A stretch of DNA of 64,000 bases from Steromphala cineraria. Lineage: Eukaryota; Mollusca; Gastropoda; Trochida; Trochidae. Below the pieces are notes generated by a model. It was not told where the DNA came from and did not search any database. It saw only the letters and a list, made by a program, of their open reading frames with translations. A program made the translations under genes and the position numbers. Below are positions 56,269 to 64,000 of this stretch, piece by piece. The stretch lies in the NCBI GenBank assembly GCA_916613615.1, contig OU744730.1:35821315-35885314 (forward strand). Direction: 5' to 3'. Within the stretch, counting starts at the first letter, position 1. Each line of letters opens with the position of its first letter.

Positions 56269-56315
56269 ATGAATATTCATGAATCTGCTTCACTGGATTG
56301 CCTCAAGTGCCGACC
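56269..56315 (-). repeat. right TIR of the Mutator-like element
   Basis: Complement of 36399-36445, with one mismatch in the outer two bases. Confidence 0.9.
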
Positions 56316-56324
56316 GCAAAATTA

Positions 56325-56814
56325 GAGCACGCCCTTGAGCAAAGGGAAGTAACTCTGTCGATTCTAAATTCTACCGCTACAAAATAAATGCTATAACGAA
56401 TCTCCAATCTCAAGACAATACAATACAATATAGTTTATTAGAGTCTCACCATTTGTACAACATGTTAAAATTAAGGATGCACGGTATTATCGATATATCG
56501 GTATATTGCAATACAGGAACAACATAATACGAATCGGTACACACTTCTGAAAATATCCAATATCCAATATATATCGAATGAGCAATTTCCATTTAAAATT
56601 GCGAAAATCTCCCCTACATATAATAAAATAGACGACATTTTTGGAATGACAGTTCATGTTTTTTCATTTACAAAGAAGCGTTTATTTTTAACATTGAACT
56701 CGTCACCCTCTTTTATAATTCTTCAGGTAAAGCACCGTCCGTCTCCACATTTAATATAATTGAATATACAAATCACACACAGAACGATGGACGTATTTCG
56801 TAGGCCTACTGTTT
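56325..56814. other. no recognisable feature
   Basis: Contains GCACGGTATTATCGATATATCGGTATATTG, reminiscent of a hAT terminus, but no partner was found. Confidence 0.3.
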
Positions 56815-59646
56815 AATAGTTATAGACCTGTATCAAACGTGTCATTCATCTAAAAAATCGTTGAGAAAGCAGTAAATATAAGACTCAAATATCACCTTAA
56901 GGAAAATGATCTAATGGATGAGTTCCAGTCTGCATATCGTGAGAACCAAAGTACAGAAACTGCTTTGCTTAGAGTCATTAATGACTTGAAAATCAAGTTG
57001 ATGATGGGAATGTCTACTAGCTGCATTTGACACAGTTGACCACAATATTTTACTATCAATACTTCAGCATGAGATGGGTCTTACAAATACTGCACTTCCC
57101 TGGATTGAATCATATCTGAAAAATAGATCACAAACTGTGAACGTTTATTCCTATTCAAGGCCTCATGGCCAAAAGTACAAAATCGTATGTACATATAATC
57201 AGAGCGCACGGACATCGAGATGGTATATTACATAGGTAGATTACGTTTGAGAAAAATAGCAAGATTCTTAAGATATTCAATATTTTATGAAGCCATAAGC
57301 AAGTTAAATTTTTCCCTTGTCGGATTGGTATGAAAATGGCTTGGTAACAGCAATTTTCTATTTATTTCATTAAATGGACAAACTAATAAAAAATGAAATT
57401 CATCTTGAATAACGCCATAATTACATTTTGTACATTTGAGTAGGTCAGTATTAACATTTTTATCATATCGGTATTGCTGTATATTAAGTTTGTGACTCGT
57501 ACATCTGAACTTACACAGAGCACGTACCAAGTCTGTATTTGAAATAAGCTTAAAAATGTAAATCTCTGGTTCCAGAATACTCTTGTAAGAACAATAATTA
57601 TGCAGATATGATGATGAACATAATTTACTATGCCATAATTGATACTGAATATCATGACATCGCATAAAAGCTTGAATGTCACCACATTCTTGAGATATCC
57701 ATACATATGAAAAACCAGTTTCCATTAACAAGGTACGAACATGCGACACCCAACTGATACCACCATGGTCGTCATATTTAAGCATAAGATAGCAGACCTT
57801 TGGATGGCGACACGGTTCCATGTTTAATAACCTGGTCCAATATTTAACACATCTTTGAAAATAGAAAATACATAGTCTTGTCCTACCAACTTCTCCAAGA
57901 ATAGTTGAGTTTGATACAAATTTACCGACTCCTAAATATTTCTTGAATAAAGAACTATGAACTTATGAACTATGAACCCCATATTTCAGAACCATATAAG
58001 AGTATTGGTGCTATTTTTGTGTCAAATATTTGGGTTATTACACTCAATGGGAGTTGAGGATACTTGTTAATGAGTTGAAAAATGGGAAAGCAGGCCTTTT
58101 TAACTTGAATAGCAAGAGTTTCATATGCCTTTGACCATACAAGTATTTATAATATGAAACAACATTGAACTTTTCTCCATCATACATCAATTGTTCGTTC
58201 TTATTGAGATAACCACCATTTCTAAATACGACAATGCATGATTTATCTAAGTTAACCTTTAGACCCCATTTATCACAGTAGCTTTTCAGTAAATCAAGCT
58301 TCTTCTGCAAACCAATAACAGTGTCATCTAATAACGTTACATCATCAGCAAACAATATCAACTGGATATCATCAGATCCGTCTCTCACAAAAATACCTCT
58401 TAATCCAAAAGTCTTGAATTCTTCAATTAACTCGTTGATAAAAAAGATAAAAAGCACAGGACTAAGAATGCAACGGATGTTGTAAATACTTCTGTTGTAA
58501 GATGTCCAACTCTAACACAAGCAGAAACTTGTTCATACATATTCTTTAATATAAAAGAAATATTACCGCGTACATTCTTTGTTAATAGAAGGTATAATAA
58601 TTTGTTCCTATCCACGAGGTCAAACGCCTTCTTGAAATCTATAAATGTGGCATAAAATCTATGTTTCGGCTTTCAAACTGTTATTCGTGAAGTCGGGTCT
58701 TAATGTTATTCAGTATCATGTTGTGTGTCTCAAGGATCTGTCCTTGGTCCTGTGCTTTTCATGCTTTATACAACTAGTCGTGGGAGGGTGATACAAGATA
58801 ATAATATTGATTATCAGGCTTATGCTGATGACAGTCAGCTGATTGACAGCTTCAAGCCAGAAAAGGTCAAAGAAGCCCTACAACGTACAACTGATTGCAC
58901 AACTGATATTAAAACCTGGATGTCTTTAAATAAGTTGAAGCTTAATGATGAGAAAACAGAAGTGTTGGTAATAGGTACTAAACGTGATTTGCGTAACATT
59001 CTGTCAATGTTGGATGTGCTGCCATTTCTTTTGCTGAGTATTTCTTGGTGTTATTATTGACTATTGACTTACAATTACAACTTATTTGAGATATGCTCTG
59101 AGAACCGTTTGTGGTGCCGTCCGTGGTACAAGTCATGATAAAATATATAAAGAAACGAACTGTAAACCATTATGCCATAGACGATATGTTAACAAAATGA
59201 GTTTGTTTTATAAAATGGTCAATAATGATACACCAAGTTACCTTAGCAACCTAGTACCTCCGAAAATATCAAATGTTATTGATTACAATCTTCGTGATGA
59301 CTCAAAACTTCAGACCATAAACTGTAAAACTGTAAATTATGCAAAATCCTTCCTTCCAGACTCGGTTAAACTATGGAATTCATTACCGATAAAACATAGA
59401 AATTCGCCATCTTTATCTACATTTAAAAAAGTTATAGCCCATGAAACTAACATGTATAGTAATTTAAATTTAAATTTTGGTAGTAGATTTTCTCAAATAA
59501 TTCACACTCGTCTTAGACTTGAATGCAGCGATTTAAATGCACACAAGTTTGAAAGATTTTTATCACAAATTCCCGCCTGTTCTTGTGGCCATAACTATGA
59601 AGATTCGACACATTACTTTTTTCATGTCCTTTGTACACCCATATAA
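56815..59646 (+). pseudogene. LINE reverse transcriptase fragment (CR1/L2/Jockey-like), split
   Basis: The left part, 56815-57145, reads YRPVSN, IVEKAVNIRLKYHL, FQSAYRENQSTETALLRVIN and, frameshifted, WIESYLKNRSQTVNV. The right part, from 58670, gives CVSQGSVLGPVLFMLYT and YQAYADDSQLIDSF (RT motif C). After a small gap at 59060-59085 the typical C-terminal region follows (59086-59646: YVNKMSLFYKMVNNDTPSYL, HTRLRLECSDLN). The element is 5'-truncated and carries stops. A minus-strand LINE lies inside it. Confidence 0.75.
57150..58667 (-). pseudogene. LINE fragment inserted in the opposite orientation
   Basis: RT motif C (ILFADDVTLLDDTVIGLQKK) and VNLDKSCIVVFRNGG lie at 58457-58044. The C-terminal region has LCKFRCTSHKLNI, CTKCNYGVIQDEFHFLLVCP at 57821-57285. 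It is 5'-truncated within the RT. CAAACTGT occurs at both junctions (57130 and 58673), possibly part of a target duplication. Its RT is unlike that of the surrounding LINE. Confidence 0.75.
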
Positions 59647-59649
59647 GGC

Positions 59650-60482
59650 AAAATATGTTCTTCTATAATAAAGGTTTTGATTTGAGATCGGTCTTATTTG
59701 GAAACCGAAATTGTTATTCTTGTGTTAATAATGAACTATTGATATCTGTGCACGAATTTATAAATTTAACCGGCAGATTTGCAACTGATGAATTGATACA
59801 TGATTTGTAAAATATGAAGTATATGCATTTTTTTATGTTGTAGTTGGTGTTTATTTATTTAGATAAATAAACCATTCGTTATCGTGTAGGCGTTTGTATA
59901 GACAACTAGATAACTTTTGTAAATTCACAATGACTTGTTCTTTATCTTGTTGGCGTTAGTATAAATGATATATATATAAAAATAAATTGTAAATTCACCA
60001 TGACATGTTCTACATCTTGTATTTTGGAGCGGTATTAACATAAGCTTTTAGCTTGTTTACAAATCCAATTCTTTATTGCAAGAAATATGTTTAAACCATT
60101 TGAGAAAACTTGTTTACAATATATGTGTTGTTTTGTTGAATGGTGACTTGTATTATTTCGATATTTTTTTACATTTCAGCTTTAAAGATGTAGATAAGAC
60201 AATAAAATTCAAAATATATCAGATATAATTTTATTTCAAGTACATATATATAACATATATTCATTCATCACACTGTAGTGAGAGTGGTAAAGCATTTACT
60301 CAATGTATATTCAATTACATACGTTCATTTTATTGAGTAAAAGTTCAATCAATATTTTATTGAATAAAAAATACATACATTCCACATTTTATTGAATATA
60401 AAATACATAAATTCCACATATCATTGAATAAAAAATGCATCTTTTTACAGTCCATCAGCTTTCATCATTCATCAGTTTCAGT
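59650..60482. other. no recognisable feature
   Basis: AT-rich with short ATATAT tracts and several repeats of TTTTATTGAATAAAAAATACAT (60350-60440). Probably LINE 3' tail and spacer. Confidence 0.35.
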
Positions 60483-61250
60483 TCATTGTTTCCCATACAC
60501 GGCAGCCGTCTTTAGGAGGAAATTGCTTGTGTTTAGATCACCTGTCGAATATCTTTCCCAAAGATCCTCAAGCTTCGATTGTATTCTTCTGTATTTCCTC
60601 CTGTTGTCTCTAGACATCAGATTGTCCTGCACCAATCTAACTTGAAGTCTCACGTGTTTTAGACGAAATGTTCTGTCTGACATAAAGTCGTTTATAAAGT
60701 TTAACATTTCCCCTTGTATGCCCTTTTCTTAACTTTTTGTATCAAACATATTTTCCAGACCATGTCAAATGTTTTACAAAAGTCTAGGAAGACTGCTGTA
60801 GTGAATTTGTTATTTTGTTGAGCTTATCTGATAGAGTGTTGTAATCTAACAATGTGGTGCTATAGGATTTTCTATATCCTGATTGATTTTGTGTGATCAA
60901 TTCGTTGGTTTCTAAATAGTGTTGTAATCTTTTGGTTGCCATAGCTTCGGAGTGTTTTACATAGATTAGAAGTTAGTGAGACTGGTCTATATATATATAT
61001 GAATCGGATTTGGTAGGGTCTATATATGAATCGGATTTGGAAGGGTCTTTTCCCTGTTTGTGTAATAGTATAATAAGACTTTCTTATTTTCCAATCTGTT
61101 GGTAATTTGCCGTCTTTCCATAACTTATTGTAGAAATCTAATAACACTTGTTTGCATTTATGGGGATGTCTAAGCATTGTGTAACTAGTTTGATCCATAA
61201 GTTCGGCTTGTTTTTGTCCTTCGGACAAGGTTGTGTATTTTTTACTTTAT
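60483..61250 (-). pseudogene. LINE reverse transcriptase fragment (Jockey/R1-like)
   Basis: On the minus strand: LLDFYNKLWKDGKLPTDWKI, then YRPVSLTSNLCKTL (61190-60980). Frameshifted remains follow of the motif A region (TFDMVWKIC-like, near 60770) and IQGEMLNFINDFMSDRTFRL near 60700. A 27-bp segment (TATATATGAATCGGATTTGG) is duplicated at 60992-61045, inside the coding part. Confidence 0.65.
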
Positions 61251-61963
61251 ATTGAAGAGCAGTTTTGTAATTTTTGTTGGTCCTGATCACGTAATTTAGG
61301 AGATAAACCTACTGTGTTTTTTAATTTTCGTGGTCTAACGTAGATTCGATACCTGTTGATGTCATTCGGAGCCGAATGTCATGGTAGAATGGCCCTTTGA
61401 TATCTACTCACGGAGTGGCGCATAACGCATAATCCGTGAATCCAATAACTACTAACTCAGTTAATTAACACATTGGTAGTTTTTTTTCTGTACCACAAAG
61501 GTAGTTTATTGATCATAAGACCTCTTATAATAATATACAATAACAACATTACATTAAACATCAACCCAGTTCTGATTGTTTAATTCTGGAGCGAACCGAC
61601 CAGGAGGAACTGGTTTTGGAGCGAACTGACCCGTAACCCTTACAATGGTACCGCAAGTAGATAAACTTTGCAAAATTTGTTATTCCCACCTCCGTTGTAT
61701 CAGACAAATACGACACCTCATTTCAAGAGATTGTGCCAAAACACGTGTGCAAATGCTTGTCAATTCCAGGCTTCATTATTGTAAAAGTTTATTTTGGGTA
61801 CTGTACGGGTTCGTTTTGGGTTCGAATTCTCAGTGGGGACGAGTTCGTTTTGGGTACGAATTCACCTACAGCCACTGTAGTCTATTTCCGCTTCCGCTTG
61901 AAGTGTTTGCCTGATGAACGCAATCTAAACTGTCAAAAGACACGAGATTCAGAAGGGGCTAAG
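61251..61963 (+). promoter_or_regulatory. upstream region of SYS1
   Basis: Non-coding sequence before the SYS1 start codon. GGAGCGAAC(C/T)GACC repeats at about 61589 and 61618, and TTCGTTTTGGGT(T/A)CGAATTC repeats at about 61811 and 61846. No TATA box or start site can be assigned with confidence. Confidence 0.35.
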
Positions 61964-62125
61964 ATGTCTGGTCACTTTAGAAGTAACGTTTGGGACCCAT
62001 TACTTATCATTGCGCAAATTGTCTCCATGCAGTCGTTTTACTATGTCAACCTTGGTTTTTGGATATACATATTGGACATCATAGGTCGTTTTGATGTTTC
62101 ACTGGATCAAATATTTACTCAAAGC
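61964..62125 (+). CDS. SYS1: SYS1 Golgi trafficking protein, exon 1
   Basis: Starts at ATG 61964 and reads MSGHFRSNVWDPLLIIAQIV, then SMQSFYYVNLGFWIYILDII and SLDQIFTQS before a strong donor, GTAAGTA. The 54 codons end in phase 0. The FRS.VWDPLLI..QIV.MQ..YY core is the conserved N-terminus of SYS1, a four-helix membrane protein of the trans-Golgi. It recruits the ARF-like GTPase ARFRP1/ARL3 and so the golgin tethers. The first transmembrane helix (residues about 12-42) is visible. The remaining exons (about 100 residues) are not in the window up to 64000. This is the only well-supported host gene here. Confidence 0.9.
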
Positions 62126-63663
62126 GTAAGTACTATATTTAATAGTGTTGGGAATCGGTTGAAATATAGTAATCGATCATCGGTTGGTGGCAACTGATCG
62201 ATGATCGATTAAAAATCGGTTGCGTGGCAGCATTAGTGTTCAAAATTGTTTTCTTCCTGCTTATAAGATCATATTTGAATTTGAAACTTTGTCTAATCAC
62301 ATTCTTCTAAGATGTCATCATCTTATCAATAAAAGAGAGAGAGAGAGAGATATTTGTAAAAGCTTTATTTCTAGTAAAAAAAAACCCAATATGACAGACA
62401 AACTGTCACAAATTATTGACTAGAATGTATTATTAAACACATTTTTAAAAACTGTTGACAAAATTGTTTGCTGCACAGATAAGCACTCGAGTACTCGTGA
62501 GTAACACTTTATGAGTACTCGAGTAGCAAATATTTGTACCCATTTCAGCCCTTATATCCACTACTTGACATACAACACCTTAGGTTTTTGACCCTGTTGA
62601 ACTTGCCAAAAGATCGGTCTGTTTTCGTTTTGCTGTCAGTGTCGCTGTTCCTTTCTCCTCCCTACAGAAACGCAAGCTCCAAACACTGTGTTAATGAAGA
62701 CTTGCATACAAAGTCGATGCATGGAGCTTGTAAACCGAAACTTGAAGGGAGGGTAAAGTAACAGCATGTAAAAATTACACTGACTACTTGCGATTTCCCG
62801 ACAGTTTATTATGGTATCAAGATAAGTTGACGTATAAATTCAATTGAACAAGTAGGTATCTAATGTGCACAAAATTACAAATAATAAATTTGGAAATGAG
62901 TTTTGAAGCTTATATTACGTGATTATGCATAACATTGCTGTACATTATTTTTAGCATCATAAGCAGACAGAAAGGGAGTTGTACTCAATCACAGACATTC
63001 TTACTCGATTATGTGGTGAAATGACTGAAACTAGTAATACTCGACGAACTTGATTAATCAGAACACCACTAATATTTAAAACCTGAAATGAAGTTGAATA
63101 ATTCAGTGGTTCTCCTAAACAGTCTGGAAACTACAGCGGGTAGCCATATTATTACGTACGTCATTCCCATTGACTTGCATGTCAATTAGCTGTTGTGATA
63201 ATAATTGTCTTAAATTTAGTGGAAATCTATTCGCTGTAATTTTTTGCAGCAGCTTGGAAATCATCCGAGCTGTAGACACATAATTTTGATTTATGTTTTT
63301 GTTTATTATTAAGAAAACTGCATCTCATTTAAAAGCACTATGTATAGTAGTCCAGCATGCTAGACGTCTTCCTACGTCGACGTCTTCGCGTGCGCAGTTA
63401 TCGCACATAAAGCGAAGTTTAGGTTATCTGAACTATATGTAAAGTCGAGTACTCTAAGTTCGTGAGTGTTGTAAGTTCGTGACGTCATTTACACACGTGC
63501 GTGCTCGCACAATACTCGATTACAAAATCTGAATCGTGTTGATCATGGTTTCAAAACTCGAACAAAATCCATTGCTACACCTTTCATTAGTATTTTATCA
63601 AGTTTATTATCACCATGTCATTTTAATAGACATATACCCCTAAAAGTACGTTTTATATAAACC
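62126..63663 (+). other. SYS1 intron 1 (start), with hAT-like remnants
   Basis: Begins GTAAGTACTATA. GTGTTGGGAATCGGTTGAAA (62146), a typical hAT-like end, is followed by ATCGATCATCGG...GATCGATGATCGAT. At 62486-62525 GAGTACTCG occurs three times, and the complement of 62535-62553 reads AGGGCTGAAATGGGTACAAA, another hAT-like end. A (GA)n run is at 62335-62350. No exon 2 was recognised. Confidence 0.5.
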
Positions 63664-63925
63664 GGGGGCGTAGCTCAGTGGTAGAGTGTCCACTCAACAC
63701 CCGGAAGACCAGGGTTCGATTCCCGGTTGCGTCATACCAAAAGATGTTAAAAGGTTGGAGTTGTTGATGCCTTGCTTGACAATCGGCATTGTAAAGGCAG
63801 AACAACGCATTAACCGGCGCTGCACCCACAGGGGGTACTCGACTGTACAGGTAAAGCGGAAGTTGCACCTCTGCAACGTCCAATTCCTCACTGTACAGTG
63901 AAAACAAAACAACCCCGACTCCACG
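63664..63925 (+). repeat. tRNA-derived SINE
   Basis: The head, 63664-63734, has an A-box TAGCTCAGTGGTAGAGTG and a B-box GGTTCGATTCC. The acceptor stem pairs at only about five of seven positions and the anticodon stem fails, so this is not a functional tRNA. The body (GCCTTGCTTGACAATCGGCATT, AAAGGCAGAACAACGCATTA, CCAATTCCTCACTGTACAGTG) looks like the conserved central domain of mollusc SINEs. It lies in SYS1 intron 1. Confidence 0.7.
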
Positions 63926-64000
63926 TTCACGGTTAGTTCTAGTTAATACGTTGTTTATAACAGATTTAAACTGTCTTGGTGGACCTATGAAGCTTTACTG

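Larger units (their letters stand above)
36399..56315 (+). mobile_element. 19.9-kb Mutator-like DNA transposon (transposase-SWIM-Ulp1-PHD)
   Basis: Terminal inverted repeats of 47 bp begin GATCGGCACTTGAGGCAATC at the left and, in complement, GGTCGGCACTTGAGGCAATC at the right; 45 bp are identical. GCAAAATTA flanks both ends (36390-36398 and 56316-56324), a 9-bp duplication typical of Mutator-like elements. The match can be read as 11 bp if the terminal dinucleotide is ignored. The interior carries one plus-strand, multi-exon gene (36592-52835), a higher-order satellite, and a 7.1-kb BEL insertion. Without BEL the element would be 12.8 kb. Confidence 0.85.

Noticed and set aside
62146..62553. 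Complete hAT element in SYS1 intron 1
   Set aside because: Both candidate ends look hAT-like but do not match each other as inverted repeats and no 8-bp duplication was seen.
63664..63734. Functional tRNA gene
   Set aside because: A and B boxes are good, but the acceptor and anticodon stems do not pair and a SINE body follows.

Overview
The window is AT-rich nuclear DNA from an animal, most likely a bivalve or another lophotrochozoan mollusc. That assignment is an inference. It rests on one conserved metazoan gene start (SYS1), on tRNA-headed SINEs, and on several elements that combine GC-rich terminal hairpins, 150-170 bp tandem cores and (ACGG)n tracts, a design typical of bivalve genomes. 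Almost everything else is transposable-element DNA, much of it nested. Only one or two host-gene pieces can be supported: exon 1 of SYS1 at 61964-62125 (+) and possibly a cysteine-rich exon at 36202-36387 (-).

Region 1 (1-9804) is a nest. A broken DIRS-type tyrosine-recombinase retroelement (minus strand, about 972-8480) is split by an L1/Tx1-type LINE (1771-7795; 11-bp target duplication CTTGAAGGACT; poly-T at the low end). The LINE is itself split by a 1.8-kb piggyBac-like element at a TTAA site (4285-6090) and by a 250-bp mini-element (about 2277-2530). The DIRS piece abuts a minus-strand Ty3/gypsy remnant (8484-9801) that carries a 215-bp solo LTR.

Region 2 (9802-20009) lies between hAT-like termini and sits inside the gypsy gag gene. 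Removing it restores the gag frame. It carries a tRNA-like SINE head, two satellite-core elements, a 98-bp tandem array and a second, nearly complete DIRS-like element (14205-19943) with an intact RT-RNase H ORF but a truncated recombinase.

Region 3 (20010-36390) holds the rest of the gypsy gag, a protease fragment, a BEL gag fragment, a Tc1 element (25420-30165) swollen by later insertions, long hairpins, satellite-core repeats and a second, minus-strand Tc1/mariner transposase with two in-frame stops.

Region 4 (36399-56315) is the most interesting. It is a 19.9-kb Mutator-like DNA transposon with 47-bp terminal inverted repeats and a 9-bp target duplication. Its multi-exon gene can be followed through a DDE transposase, a SWIM zinc finger, a Ulp1/C48 cysteine-protease domain and a terminal PHD-like finger. 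A higher-order satellite inside it carries three copies of its own first exon. An intact BEL/Pao retrotransposon (45037-52128; two apparently identical 350-bp LTRs; 2079-codon ORF) has recently landed in one of its protease exons.

Region 5 (56326-64000) contains LINE fragments on both strands, one inside another, then the SYS1 first exon with its upstream region and part of intron 1, and a tRNA-derived SINE at the end.
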